DNA of 64,000 nt from Armatimonadota bacterium (GTDB taxonomy: Bacteria; Armatimonadota; HRBIN16). Below are positions 1 to 9,316 of this stretch, piece after piece. The stretch is taken from contig BPGT01000001.1 of NCBI GenBank assembly GCA_026003175.1, positions 344,839 to 408,838 on the forward strand, read 5' to 3'. Numbering within the stretch: position 1 is the first letter of the stretch; the number at the start of each line of letters is the position of its first letter. Below the pieces are notes generated by a model. The model was not told the origin of the DNA, did not search any database, and worked only from the letters and a program-made list of their open reading frames with translations. Position numbers and translations under genes: made by a program.

Positions 1-3000
1 GCTCTGCACTTCTGGTTGTATGTGCACACAGTGCATCCCGACGCGAAGATGCATATCTGGCTGATGGAACCTGACGGTGATACGTGGCTACAGCAAGTTA
101 CGGTGCTGGGGAAGTCTGTCGGTGAATTGTCCAGAGGCTGGCACGAGGTCATCATGCCCATCACTGGCTTCCGGTTTGACGGACGAGGCAACCGCAGGCG
201 CGAGATGTTGTCGGTAGACAAGATGCTCATCGGCTGTAACTTCGGCACAATGGCAGTGACGGTGGACTGTATGGAATGGGAGGTGCGCACTATGCCCGAT
301 TCGACGCCCTTGCCCCGCACACCGCGCTTGACCGTAGAGCAGGGTGAACGAGGACGCATCGCCATCCTGAACATGGAAGGCTCGCTACCTGACGACTTCC
401 ACACCGCGCACCCACCCCAGCAGCTGGCAAAAGCGTTACGTAAAGCAGGCTATGGCGTCACCCTGCTACAGGCGGGTGACCTCGCCAGCAAGGAAATACT
501 TACCCCGCGCAATTTCGATGCGGTAGTGCTGCCGTACGGTGCGTTCTTTCCGCTTGAAGCACGAGAAGCTTTTCTGGCTTACCTGCGCTCCGGTGGCAGT
601 TTCCTGTCTACCGATGGATATGCCTTCGACCGTCCTGTCATGTGGGATGGCAAGCGGTGGCGTGAGGTGGCACAAACGGTTACCGCTGAAGAACACAACC
701 GCAGCAACACCGAAAGCCGGTTGCGCATCAATACCCGTTATGGCACACCCGGCGATGCTATGACTCTATCCCCCGAACAGATTGGCGTGTTTGATCCCTG
801 TTTTCTGCTGAAAGACGCCGTGCAGGTAAAGGCAACAGGCGTGTTCGCCCGCTCTGGGTTATCGTGGCGTGCGGAGAAGACGCTACAGGGCTTTTCCGCG
901 AGCGGACTCATCGGCGATAACAACCCGGTATTCCCGTCCATTTATCGCCGATGGATACCTGTGCTGGAAGTGACCGATGCGAAAGGTAACCTGCGCGGAA
1001 CTGCCCTCAGCATCCTGCATAACTTCGCGGGCGCTTACGAAGGCTCCAGCTGGGCGTTCAGCGGCGTCACCTCCGGGCAACCCCTGCTGATAGGAAGTGC
1101 CGACCGTGAGCAGCTGCTGGCGCAGGTAGTGGAACGCATCGTGCGAAAAGTGTATCTGCATAGCCTGCGCACCGACTATGCCTGCTACGAACGAGGGGAG
1201 ATGGCTCAAATCAGTGTGGATGTGGTCCACTTCGGCACGCAGCCCGAGCAGATGCAGGTGGTATTGAAGGTTTCGGGACGAACGATAACACGGCGTGAAT
1301 TTGCTCTGCAGCCCGGTGAGACGCAAACCCTCAGCGAGACGGTAGATACCCGCAGGCTGCGAGGTGACTTCCATCGGGTGCGTGCGGAGTTGTGGCAGAA
1401 CAATAGTCTGGTGGACACAATAGAATCCGCCTTCTGTTTGCGGGACGAAGCTGTTATCGCGAGAGGTCCGAAGGTGGGCTGGCAGGATAACTATCTTACC
1501 GTCGATGGGCAGCCAGTCATTCTGGTCGGTACCAACCAGACAGGTATGATGTTCTTCTCCGCCAACGAGAACCCCGCCGTATGGGAACGCGATTTGCGCC
1601 TGATGGCACAGCACAATATCCGCATCCTGCGTATCCTGCACTTTTCACCCTTCGCAAAAGATGGCTACAAAGGGAGCGGACACCATACCTCGCTCGACCT
1701 GTTACCTCCTCCGCCCAAGCGGTTGCAACGTCAGATGGACGCCATCGTGCAACTGGCGCAGAAGCACGGCATCATCATCTTCCTCTCCCTGCATGACTGG
1801 CTGGGCGTGGTGCTGAGCGATGAAGAGCTGCAGGCGCAGCGCGAATGGAACCGCTACTGGGCGGAGCGATACCGCAATGTGCCCGGCATCCTGTACGACA
1901 TCCAGAACGAGCCATCGGTGGAGGTAACGGACACCCCTCTCGTGCGTCGGCTGTGGAACGAATGGCTGAAGGCGCGCTATGGCTCAGACGAAGCTTTGCG
2001 CAGGGCGTGGCGTGTGCAACCACCGGAGGCTCCTCTGCCGAACGTGCCGCTGGGCAACCGTACTGACCAGTGGGATGATGTGCGCACCGCCGACCTCAAG
2101 CGGTTTGAAGCTGAACTGTTGAATCGTTGGGTCAAAGCAAACGTGGAGGGTATCAAGTCAGGTGACCCCGACGCGCTGGTATGCGTGGGTTATCTGCCCA
2201 GTATGCCTCCTGCCGATAAGATTCTGGGCACACGCTATACCGATTTCTCCAACATGCACTACTACGGTCCTCTGCACGACTTCCCGCCGGAGTTTAAACT
2301 GATTGACCGGCGCGCGACCGGCAAGGGATTGAGCCTCGGCGAGTTCGGGGCACAGGAGGCGCACGATGCGCGAATCAACGGGCAGACGGGATTACCTGTG
2401 GAAGCCAGCGTGACCAGATTCCAGCAGGTGCTGCACTATGCCGTGGGGTTGGGCGCAACCTTTCTTTGCAACTGGGACTGGAAGGACCTCGACGAGATGG
2501 TCTTCCCTTGGGGGCTGGTGCATTACGGCACGCCGGTTGGCAAACCCTGGCTACATACGCTGGCACAGGGTGCAGAGCTGCTGAAGCGCGTGCAACCCGT
2601 TTACGAACCGCCACGGGTGTACCTGCTGGTGCCTGACAGCCATCGCATTGGCGCGCAGTTCGAACGCATCCACCGTGCGCTGCAATACGCGGTGCAGGCA
2701 CTGCTGGATTGTGGGGTGGACTTCGGTGTGTTGAATGAAGAAGACCTTGCGGAGATACCCCGCGCAGCGAAAGCCGTCTTCTGGCCCCTGCCTTATTGCC
2801 CGACGGATGAGACTTTCCATACAGTGCTGCAGTGGGTTCAGCAGGGTGGTGTGCTGTATTTTTCTGGCCATATCGGTTTTGACCGCGCCCGCCAGCCCAC
2901 CCAAAGCGAGCGGTTCCGGTTACTTGGTCTGCCTGAACAACCTGCCCTCTCGCCTTTTGAGAGAAAGCCCGAACAATGGGAAGGGCACCCCATAGTGGGA

Positions 3001-3588
3001 GGTGCCAGCAGGGGGAAGGTAGTATATGTGCCGTCGCCGGTGGAGCTGGCGCCGTCTGCCGTGCTCGCCCAGACCTACCGACAGGTGCTCCAGGTGGCAG
3101 GGGTAGATTTCGCCAGTGTCCGTGTGACTGGAAACGCGGTGCGTGTCCAGACCATCCCCACGCGCGATGGCGGCAGGTTATACGTGTTCGTTCGCGCCGA
3201 TGAGACACGAGGAGAAAGCCGAGTAACTCTGCCTGCACACAGAGTGTCTCTCCTTCTGAAGCCAATGGGATGCGCCTTCGTGCTGGCGAACGGCAAGGGT
3301 GAGGTGCTCGCGGTGGAGAGCGAGGGGGATCTGCAGGTGGATGGGCAAGTGATAGCAAAAGCGGACGGACACTTCGCGCTGGTGTCGCTGGACGGACAAG
3401 GGCTTACCCGTTCAAGACGGATTCTGGTGTTGCCTCACCAGCAGCGCGAGGTGAATCTGTATTTGCATCCGCGTGGTCGCTGTACGGTGAGCACCTTGGC
3501 GAAGGTAGCTTCCGCCCGAACAGAGCACCGAGCGTCGCCTGTTATTCGGTTCGGCGCAGGTGAGGTGGCGATAGTAGTGGCGCAGTGA
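1..3588 (+). CDS. Large multidomain glycoside-hydrolase-like protein, 5'-partial
   Basis: The reading frame is open to the first base of the window, so the start lies upstream. The visible part (about 1195 codons) begins with a beta-rich, carbohydrate-binding-like stretch, followed by a class-I glutamine-amidotransferase-like fold (about 355-650; 'RIAILNMEGS' and 'FDAVVLPYGA') of the kind seen in beta-galactosidase trimerisation domains. A clan GH-A-like TIM barrel then starts near 1490. The acid/base motif 'DIQNEP' lies near 1897-1914 and a probable nucleophile Glu in 'SLGEFGA' near 2332-2352. A second GATase-like region and a beta-sandwich tail follow. By family knowledge this is a retaining beta-glycosidase of GH5/GH42-like type; substrate unknown. 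No signal peptide can be judged because the N-terminus is missing. Confidence 0.7.
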   Translation, partial: ALHFWLYVHTVHPDAKMHIWLMEPDGDTWLQQVTVLGKSVGELSRGWHEVIMPITGFRFDGRGNRRREMLSVDKMLIGCNFGTMAVTVDCMEWEVRTMPDSTPLPRTPRLTVEQGERGRIAILNMEGSLPDDFHTAHPPQQLAKALRKAGYGVTLLQAGDLASKEILTPRNFDAVVLPYGAFFPLEAREAFLAYLRSGGSFLSTDGYAFDRPVMWDGKRWREVAQTVTAEEHNRSNTESRLRINTRYGTPGDAMTLSPEQIGVFDPCFLLKDAVQVKATGVFARSGLSWRAEKTLQGFSASGLIGDNNPVFPSIYRRWIPVLEVTDAKGNLRGTALSILHNFAGAYEGSSWAFSGVTSGQPLLIGSADREQLLAQVVERIVRKVYLHSLRTDYACYERGEMAQISVDVVHFGTQPEQMQVVLKVSGRTITRREFALQPGETQTLSETVDTRRLRGDFHRVRAELWQNNSLVDTIESAFCLRDEAVIARGPKVGWQDNYLTVDGQPVILVGTNQTGMMFFSANENPAVWERDLRLMAQHNIRILRILHFSPFAKDGYKGSGHHTSLDLLPPPPKRLQRQMDAIVQLAQKHGIIIFLSLHDWLGVVLSDEELQAQREWNRYWAERYRNVPGILYDIQNEPSVEVTDTPLVRRLWNEWLKARYGSDEALRRAWRVQPPEAPLPNVPLGNRTDQWDDVRTADLKRFEAELLNRWVKANVEGIKSGDPDALVCVGYLPSMPPADKILGTRYTDFSNMHYYGPLHDFPPEFKLIDRRATGKGLSLGEFGAQEAHDARINGQTGLPVEASVTRFQQVLHYAVGLGATFLCNWDWKDLDEMVFPWGLVHYGTPVGKPWLHTLAQGAELLKRVQPVYEPPRVYLLVPDSHRIGAQFERIHRALQYAVQALLDCGVDFGVLNEEDLAEIPRAAKAVFWPLPYCPTDETFHTVLQWVQQGGVLYFSGHIGFDRARQPTQSERFRLLGLPEQPALSPFERKPEQWEGHPIVGGASRGKVVYVPSPVELAPSAVLAQTYRQVLQVAGVDFASVRVTGNAVRVQTIPTRDGGRLYVFVRADETRGESRVTLPAHRVSLLLKPMGCAFVLANGKGEVLAVESEGDLQVDGQVIAKADGHFALVSLDGQGLTRSRRILVLPHQQREVNLYLHPRGRCTVSTLAKVASARTEHRASPVIRFGAGEVAIVVAQ

Positions 3589-3797
3589 GGCAGGCAGAGT
3601 TAACTCCGTGTAGAGCATCTCGTAACTGCTGTGCCGCCATTCGAGAGATGTCACCTCGCAGGTAGCGACCAAGCACAATCTCGCACCACATCTGCTGAAG
3701 CCCTACTTCCGTGACGCGCCTCGAAAATTCCGGTTTCATTCATCTGGGTTGCTCGCAATAAGAGAGCGACGAGCTCCTCTTTCGCTTTTACAGTCAT
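3542..3797 (-). pseudogene. Possible small frameshifted ORF downstream of a glycosidase-like gene
   Basis: On the minus strand a start at 3797 has a GGTGA ribosome-binding-like site, and TATAAT (3813-3818 on the complement) lies just upstream. It opens with MTVKAKEELVALLLRATQ but stops after about 48 codons in that frame. The continuation that looks protein-like (MKPEFSRRVTEVGLQQMW, from 3739) is in a different frame. A single frameshift near 3740 would join them into about 85 residues. No family was recognised. It could equally be non-coding. Confidence 0.22.
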
Positions 3798-3830
3798 GGA
3801 CTCACCCCTTGTATTATACCGCTTCACTTC

Positions 3831-6098
3831 CTATCTCTGTTTTGGCAAAGCAACAGCTAAGGCTACCAGCGCACGCAGCTCGCAGGCATCCAGCGAGAGA
3901 TTCAGCACGGTTCTGTCCCTTTCCACTCGCACGGGTTTTATCTCCTTGCCGGTTACCGCGTCCACAACTTTGCCTGCAAAGGGCAGGGTGATTCGCACGT
4001 TCCGTTTAGGCTGCCAGCCGATATGCGCTACCGCCACGTACGTGCCATAACGACCGCCCTGCGTGGGTATCGCGCGTACGACCACCTCCGGGTCGGCGCA
4101 GGCATCAGCCAACCGACGGCTGGGCAGGGCGGGCAACGCCAGAAACGCCGCGTTGAAACGACGCACATATTCGGGAAAACCACGATAATGCGTATTGCCC
4201 ACCAGGTACCCCAGATAAAACGGGTCGCCGAACGCGACGGCGCGTACCTCCGCTGCCATGCAGTAAGGTCCCGCTCGCTCCACGTCCGACAAAAAATCGC
4301 CCAGAATGCCTCCGTCGCGGTGCTCATTCAGCGAGTACATACGCACCATCGCCAGTCCGGAGCGGGTACGAAAGGCGTCCATATCCTCCGGGCGGGATAC
4401 CGAGTAGATGCGATGGAATGGATAGGTGAAAAGCACCCCTTCGGTATCGCGATAGTTTTCGACGTCTGCACGGGGTTCCCCATGCTGCCATTCGTCGGTG
4501 CCCCATGTGTCCGGATAGCGGGTGATACTGCGCAGATAGCGGTCGGTGCGCAAAAGCTCATCCAGAGATACCGCCTCCCACCACTGAGGCAACAGCGGCT
4601 TCCACATCTCTATATCATCGGTCACTACCGTCTTGCCGCGATCCAGAGGCGGACCCGGTTCGCCCGTCCAGTTCGTCCAGAAAAGCAGGCAATGCGGGGA
4701 TACCTTCTCACCCAGGTAGTCGCGCAGGGCGAGGAAAAAGGCTTTGCGCTTGCCCAGCCACCAGTTGCGGTAACGCTCTAGCAGCTGGGTATCTGCCTGT
4801 AGCATCTGCCGAGTGACTACCTGCCCACCGTTTGCTTCCTGGCTGAACCGCTCCAATGCATCGTCCGAGAAGCTGATGGGAATATGGCTCACGCGGTTGC
4901 GGAACCACGCTCCGAGAAACCTCACCTGCCCCTTGAAACGCAAAATGGTCGCATCCAGCAGGCGTTTGGCGTCTTCTAGCGTGCGCGGGTCGGTGACGTC
5001 CGCATGGTACAGCTCACCCCACCAGATGCCGGTATACGGCTGACCCGGTCCCTTCAGCGGTACGCATTGCACCACCCTGTTTAAGCCCATGCTCCCTGCA
5101 TACTCATAGTAGGGCAAAACCGTCAACCCGTAACGTGCCGCGATGTGCAGGATACGTTCCCACCGCTTGGGGTCGTGTGAGGGCACATACCAGTTATTGT
5201 CACCTGCATCCCAGCCCTGATTGTGCCCAAACTCCAGCAGGTCTTTGCAGAAAGTATTGATCCCCAGAAAGCGCATTGTGTGCGCTTTGAACTCGAAGAA
5301 GCGCGTCATATCTACGCCCGGCTGCGCTTGTCGCGGGTTCGCCGATTCTGCGTAACCGTCCGCCATCTCTTCGCGCACGAAGATATAACGTTTCGGTAGC
5401 GGGTCGGGAGGCAGACGTAGCGGCTGGTACAGCTTACGCACATCCGGCACACGAAAGAGGCGGATACGATACACAGCGGGACCAGCGGATACAGGGTCGT
5501 CACCGGGATCGGGGCGCAGGATAATCACCCAGAAGCCGTCCTCCGGCTTATCGGGGCGGTTCAGTTCCTCGCGTGTGCGTTTGAGCCCGTAAAACCGCTC
5601 AAACAGGAAGAACATCTGACGCCACGTCTGATACTTGCCCGATAGCGGGAACTTCAGCGATTCAGCATTGCTTGCCACATAGCCGTGCATACTGTCACCT
5701 AACGTGTTGCCCGTGTGGAAGCCTTGAAATACCTCGCAACCCCTGTTAACCACATGGAAGGTGCGCGGTTTGTCTTCGGGATAGTCTATCGCCAGCACAT
5801 ACGCTTCGCCCGGCTTCAACCCTTTACCCTTGCCCAATCGATAGGCGAAGTAAGCCGCGCCCTTTTGCTCCGGCGAAGACGGTAGCACACGACACGGCTT
5901 GCCCAAAACGGTCTCGATGCGCGACACACCGGGTGCGGATTCCACGAACTCATGCGAGTCGCTAGGATTTGCGCACAACACCTCGTCCACCAGCGGCAAC
6001 CTGCCGAATGGCTCACCCAGGTCTATCAGAGGTTGCCCTAAAACGCTCGGGATGCATGTCCACCATATCAACGCAATCCACACCACAAAACTGTGCAT
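3831..6098 (-). CDS. Secreted glycosidase-like protein of unknown specificity
   Basis: A protein of about 755 residues starting at ATG 6098 (MHSFVVWIALIWW...), which gives a signal peptide ending near 'SVLGQP'; a TTG 30 bases upstream would extend it. The body has features of a TIM-barrel carbohydrate enzyme: 'HTMRFLGINTF', 'YGLTVLPYYEY', 'FLGAWFRNRV'. It ends in a beta-sandwich with 'RNVRITLPF' and a C-terminal segment resembling glycosidase accessory domains. I do not recognise the GH family. The gene start lies 37 bp from a 186-bp mobile element (6136-6321), so its upstream control region has been replaced by the element. It is separated from the convergent upstream glycosidase by a short intergenic stretch. 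Confidence 0.6.
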   Translation of the reverse strand: MHSFVVWIALIWWTCIPSVLGQPLIDLGEPFGRLPLVDEVLCANPSDSHEFVESAPGVSRIETVLGKPCRVLPSSPEQKGAAYFAYRLGKGKGLKPGEAYVLAIDYPEDKPRTFHVVNRGCEVFQGFHTGNTLGDSMHGYVASNAESLKFPLSGKYQTWRQMFFLFERFYGLKRTREELNRPDKPEDGFWVIILRPDPGDDPVSAGPAVYRIRLFRVPDVRKLYQPLRLPPDPLPKRYIFVREEMADGYAESANPRQAQPGVDMTRFFEFKAHTMRFLGINTFCKDLLEFGHNQGWDAGDNNWYVPSHDPKRWERILHIAARYGLTVLPYYEYAGSMGLNRVVQCVPLKGPGQPYTGIWWGELYHADVTDPRTLEDAKRLLDATILRFKGQVRFLGAWFRNRVSHIPISFSDDALERFSQEANGGQVVTRQMLQADTQLLERYRNWWLGKRKAFFLALRDYLGEKVSPHCLLFWTNWTGEPGPPLDRGKTVVTDDIEMWKPLLPQWWEAVSLDELLRTDRYLRSITRYPDTWGTDEWQHGEPRADVENYRDTEGVLFTYPFHRIYSVSRPEDMDAFRTRSGLAMVRMYSLNEHRDGGILGDFLSDVERAGPYCMAAEVRAVAFGDPFYLGYLVGNTHYRGFPEYVRRFNAAFLALPALPSRRLADACADPEVVVRAIPTQGGRYGTYVAVAHIGWQPKRNVRITLPFAGKVVDAVTGKEIKPVRVERDRTVLNLSLDACELRALVALAVALPKQR

Positions 6099-6135
6099 CT
6101 CCCCACTTCCGCGATGAGCAATGAGCAATTTCCAT

Positions 6136-6321
6136 GAGGGTGTTCGAAATTGCTGGTTGAATGGATAGATAACCTAACCCCCTTGCCCCCTTCCCTGCAA
6201 GGGAAGGGGGAACGCCCCTCTCCTCGCAGGAGAGGGGACGGGGGTGAGGTAAGGCAGGGATAGCAAGAACGCCTCTCTCCTTGCGCTACAACCAACTTCT
6301 CAACAATTCTCGAACACCCTC
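6136..6321. mobile_element. 186-bp MITE-like element, copy 1 (orientation A)
   Basis: The ends are GAGGGTGTTCGA and its complement. Inside are two perfect hairpins, CCCCCTTCCC-TGCA-GGGAAGGGGG and CCCCTCTCCT/AGGAGAGGGG (here with CGCA in the loop). It is flanked by a direct repeat CAATTTCCAT (6126-6135 and 6322-6331); 9 of these 10 bases match the 9-bp duplications of the other copies. No transposase is encoded. Confidence 0.92.
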
Positions 6322-6330
6322 CAATTTCCA

Positions 6331-6359
6331 TTGACAACTGATAACCCATTCGGTATGAT
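6331..6359 (+). promoter_or_regulatory. Sigma-70-type promoter abutting MITE copy 1
   Basis: TTGACA (6331-6336), 17-bp spacer, TATGAT (6354-6359). The first T of the -35 is the last base of the element's target duplication. It reads toward the acetyltransferase operon. Confidence 0.65.
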
Positions 6360-6502
6360 ATCGCTGAAAACCTGTTGGGTGTGCCAGTTAGTGGTATCGA
6401 ATCTCCGAACAAGCGAGGACCTAAAACCTCTAGATGGCGTCTACTACATTGACCCACCAGCAGTCATATCGGACAGGCGGTTCATGAAGCTGATTTACTC
6501 CA

Positions 6503-6530
6503 TTGACAGGTTCCTGCTGCACGATATATA
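6503..6530 (+). promoter_or_regulatory. Second promoter upstream of the acetyltransferase operon
   Basis: TTGACA (6503-6508), 16-bp spacer, TATATA (6525-6530), about 57 bp before the ATG. The 140 bases between the two promoters (6360-6500) hold no ORF or hairpin that I could recognise. Confidence 0.5.
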
Positions 6531-6586
6531 GCACCTGCTTAGTAGAATCCGAACAAATAGCAGCACCAGATAATGAGGTAAGCCAG

Positions 6587-7390
6587 ATGCATCTCGGTAT
6601 CGACAAGGAAACGCTTACCCAGGAACTGCGCCGTCTGGGTCTTTCACGGAGCATGGATGTGCTCGTGCATTCTTCGCTCAGCAGCATCGGCTGGGTGGAG
6701 GGCGGCGCGGATACCGTCATTGACGCCCTGCTCTCGGCGCTGTCGCCGGCGGGAACGATCCTGATGCCTGCACTGAACGGCTCACCGCAAGATTCGCCTC
6801 AAAACCCTCCGCGCATGGACGTGCGCAGCACACCCTGCCCCAAATGGATTGGCGTTATCCCGGAGGCTTTCCGGCGCCGCCCGGGCGTAAGGCGCAGCCT
6901 GCATCCCACCCACTCGGTCACTGCGCTGGGCGCACGTGCCGACTTCTATACCGAAGGACACGAACACTGCCAGACTCCCTGTGGCGCGGGTAGTCCCTAC
7001 GTGAAGCTGATGGACAGTGGGGGATACATCCTGCTGCTGGGCTGTAATCAGCAGAGCAATACCAGCCTGCATGCGCTGGAGGAACTGGCGGGAGTGCCCT
7101 ATCACCTGCAGGACGGCTGGACGGATGGCGTGGTAGTGGACGCGGACGGGCGCGAAATCATCGTGCGCAACCGCCTGCACCTGTGGCGATGGGAACGGGA
7201 TTTTGCCAAGGTGGACGAGCCGCTCCGCGAGGCTAGAGCGATGCGCGAAGAGATGGTAGGCAACGCGTACTGTCGCCTCATCGATGCGGGGGCGATGCGG
7301 CAAGTGCTCCTGCCCATCCTGCAGCGGGAACCGCTCTGGCTGCTTTCGGACAGGGCGCGGGAACAGTTCTTGAGGAGCCAGCAGAGATGA
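6587..7390 (+). CDS. AAC(3)/YokD-family N-acetyltransferase
   Basis: 267 residues from ATG 6587, chosen because GAGGTAA lies just upstream; the frame is open for 84 more bases before it without a ribosome-binding site. Family motifs are clear: 'VHSSLSSIGWVEGGADTVIDAL', the 'ILMPALNGS' strand and 'RSLHPTHSVTALG', whose His is the usual catalytic position. The family transfers acetyl from acetyl-CoA to amines of aminoglycosides or related amino sugars. In environmental genomes it is usually not a resistance gene, so the true substrate is open. The stop overlaps the start of the next gene (ATGA), indicating translational coupling. Confidence 0.85.
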   Translation: MHLGIDKETLTQELRRLGLSRSMDVLVHSSLSSIGWVEGGADTVIDALLSALSPAGTILMPALNGSPQDSPQNPPRMDVRSTPCPKWIGVIPEAFRRRPGVRRSLHPTHSVTALGARADFYTEGHEHCQTPCGAGSPYVKLMDSGGYILLLGCNQQSNTSLHALEELAGVPYHLQDGWTDGVVVDADGREIIVRNRLHLWRWERDFAKVDEPLREARAMREEMVGNAYCRLIDAGAMRQVLLPILQREPLWLLSDRAREQFLRSQQR

Positions 7391-8574
7391 GGCATCTGCT
7401 CTGGTGCACGGTGCTCTTGCTGTTTTCCTTGCCTATGATGGCGCAGGAGCCGTTCAACCCCGAAGTGCGCGTGTGGCTGACGCGCTGGCAAAATACCCCT
7501 CTGCGCATTAGCAGCGACTCCCCATGGAGGGCAACTGGTGCAGGGGAAACATGCGTTATCCCCGCTGGCGAAATCGCAACGGTGGAGCGCAATGATACAC
7601 AGTTAACCCTTCGCGCTGGGGACAAAAGCTTGCGGGCAGAGGAGTGGACCCTAGAAGGAGGTGCACCGCTGAGCCTCTCCAACGCGCAGGACCACAACGG
7701 GCGCAGTTACCGGGGTAAACTGCTGTTGTATGTTCGAAAAGGCAAATTGCAGGTGGTGAATGTGCTGCCTCTGGAAGACTATTTGCTGGGCGTGGTTCCT
7801 CTGGAGATGCCCCCTGGCTTTCCCACAGAAGCGTTAAAGGCACAGGCTATCGCTGCGCGCAGCTGGACGGTGCGCAACCGCCACAAGCACGAGGCAGACA
7901 GCGTGGACATATGCGACGGCACGCACTGCCAGGTGTACGGCGGCGTCGCTGCCGAGAGGGAAACTACGACGCTGGCAGTGCGAGACACCACTGGTCTCAT
8001 CATGATTAACGGTGACGCTCCTGTAGACGGTGCTTACACCGCCGATTGCGGTGGACAACCGGCTTCCAACAATAGCGCGAACACCCCTCCTGCCGACCGC
8101 GACGAATCGGGCAGAGATTACTGCGCTGCCAACCCCAGGCACCACTGGTCGCTGGGTTTTGCTTTTCTGGAAGTCTGGCAGGCGGCAGCAGAGAAGGATT
8201 CTGCGCAGCAGATACCGAAGGGTGAAAATGACGTGCAAATCATGCAAACCGATGCAAGCGGGCGAGTGGTCATGCTTCGTGTCCGCTGGGGTGAGCAAAC
8301 GTACGAGGTGAGCGGCGCACGGTTGCGCGACCGATTGTCTTTGCCGTCCACCCTGTTCAGCGTGCGTTTAGATCAGGGTAATACTGTCGTCTTCGAAGGC
8401 AGCGGTTCCGGGCACGGAAACGGGTTGTGCCAGTGGGGGGCGGCGGGTAGAGCACGGGCTGGACAAAAGGCGGAAGACATCTTGCACTCATACTACCCCG
8501 GCGCACAGATTGCGCCGCTAAGCGAGGCGATGTGGGAATGGCGAAGGGTTCGGAAGCCGAATTCCGCCCGTTGA
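7387..8574 (+). CDS. SpoIID/LytB-domain secreted protein
   Basis: 395 residues with an N-terminal signal peptide (LLWCTVLLLFSLPMMAQ). The SpoIID domain shows 'LPLEDYLLGVVPLEMP' with the Glu used by SpoIID lytic transglycosylases, 'LKAQAIAARSWT', and the C-terminal hallmark 'GSGHGNGLCQWGAAG' followed by 'ILHSYYPGA'. These proteins cleave or remodel denuded peptidoglycan glycan strands outside the membrane, and also occur in non-sporulating bacteria. It overlaps the acetyltransferase by 4 bp and the following peptidase gene by 37 bp, so the set is one operon. Confidence 0.88.
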   Translation: MRHLLWCTVLLLFSLPMMAQEPFNPEVRVWLTRWQNTPLRISSDSPWRATGAGETCVIPAGEIATVERNDTQLTLRAGDKSLRAEEWTLEGGAPLSLSNAQDHNGRSYRGKLLLYVRKGKLQVVNVLPLEDYLLGVVPLEMPPGFPTEALKAQAIAARSWTVRNRHKHEADSVDICDGTHCQVYGGVAAERETTTLAVRDTTGLIMINGDAPVDGAYTADCGGQPASNNSANTPPADRDESGRDYCAANPRHHWSLGFAFLEVWQAAAEKDSAQQIPKGENDVQIMQTDASGRVVMLRVRWGEQTYEVSGARLRDRLSLPSTLFSVRLDQGNTVVFEGSGSGHGNGLCQWGAAGRARAGQKAEDILHSYYPGAQIAPLSEAMWEWRRVRKPNSAR

Positions 8575-9002
8575 GTGAACCAACCGTTCAGCTGCTGGCT
8601 CGCCTGCAAGCAGGCGAAACGGTGTGGCTGAAGGCGCAGGGAGAAAGCATGTCGCCTCTCATTCAGGGGGGAGACGTGCTGGAGATTGTTCCCTCTTTGC
8701 GCGTCAAGCCGGGTATGATTGTGCTGGTAAACACGCCGTGGGGAGTACGTTGCCACCGCGTGGTGTCGGTGAAAGACGGTCAGATTACCCTGCGCGGCGA
8801 TACCCTGGAGCAGGAAGAGAAAGTGCTGCGCGAGCAGGTGCTGGGCGAGGTGCGCACGGTATGGCGGGGTAAGAAGCGGTTCTCGCCTGCCAGTGGCAAG
8901 TGGTGGTTTTATGGTTTATTGCAAGCGCGCGCCCCGCGCTTCATGCACGGGTTGCGCAAGGTGTGGAAATGGGGGCTCAGACGGAACAGGCAGAGAGTAT
9001 AA
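8538..9002 (+). CDS. S24/S26-type signal-peptidase-like serine protease
   Basis: 154 residues from ATG 8538 (a GTG at 8532 is the alternative), overlapping the SpoIID gene. The nucleophile motif is 'GESMSP' followed by 'GGDVLEI'. 'CHRVVS' supplies a His where SipW/archaeal-type signal peptidases have theirs, and 'LRGDTLE' the Asp. There is no obvious transmembrane anchor. Small S24/S26 proteins of this type commonly sit beside PqqD-like proteins in peptide-modification clusters, which matches the two genes that follow. Inferred role: leader peptidase for a ribosomally made peptide. Confidence 0.72.
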   Translation: MAKGSEAEFRPLSEPTVQLLARLQAGETVWLKAQGESMSPLIQGGDVLEIVPSLRVKPGMIVLVNTPWGVRCHRVVSVKDGQITLRGDTLEQEEKVLREQVLGEVRTVWRGKKRFSPASGKWWFYGLLQARAPRFMHGLRKVWKWGLRRNRQRV

Positions 9003-9316
9003 CTCCTGAGCGATACCTGGTACGCTCGCCGTTTCTGGCATGGCGCATTATCGAGGGCGAGACGGTTATTATCTCGCCGCAGGAGCGCGAGCTGCATACT
9101 TTGAACGAGGTGGGCACTGAAATCTGGCGTATGGCGGATGGCAGTCGCACCCTGCGGCAGATAGCGTACGCACTGAGCCAGACATACGAAATCGCGCCTG
9201 AAGAGGTGTTGCCCGATGTGCTGGCTTTTACTCAGCAACTGGTAGATAAGGGGGTCGCGTTTCTGTTTGACTGCCCCACTTCAGAGGACGAGATAGAACG
9301 GATGGAGGCGAACTGA
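8969..9316 (+). CDS. PqqD-like peptide chaperone (RiPP recognition element)
   Basis: 115 residues from ATG 8969, overlapping the protease gene by 34 bp. The PqqD pattern is visible: 'ETVIISPQERELHTLNEVG' then 'IWRMADGSRTLRQIAYAL' and a C-terminal winged-helix-like 'VLPDVLAFTQQLVDKGVA'. Known members bind leader peptides and present them to maturases. The next ORF begins directly after the stop and has a leader-like sequence, so the partner is probably that peptide. Confidence 0.8.
   Translation: MGAQTEQAESITPERYLVRSPFLAWRIIEGETVIISPQERELHTLNEVGTEIWRMADGSRTLRQIAYALSQTYEIAPEEVLPDVLAFTQQLVDKGVAFLFDCPTSEDEIERMEAN

Noticed and set aside
2375..3358. A long minus-strand ORF of 327 codons inside the large glycosidase gene
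   Set aside because: Its translation is Pro/Arg/His-rich low complexity typical of an antisense shadow of GC-rich coding DNA; the plus-strand product has clear catalytic motifs.
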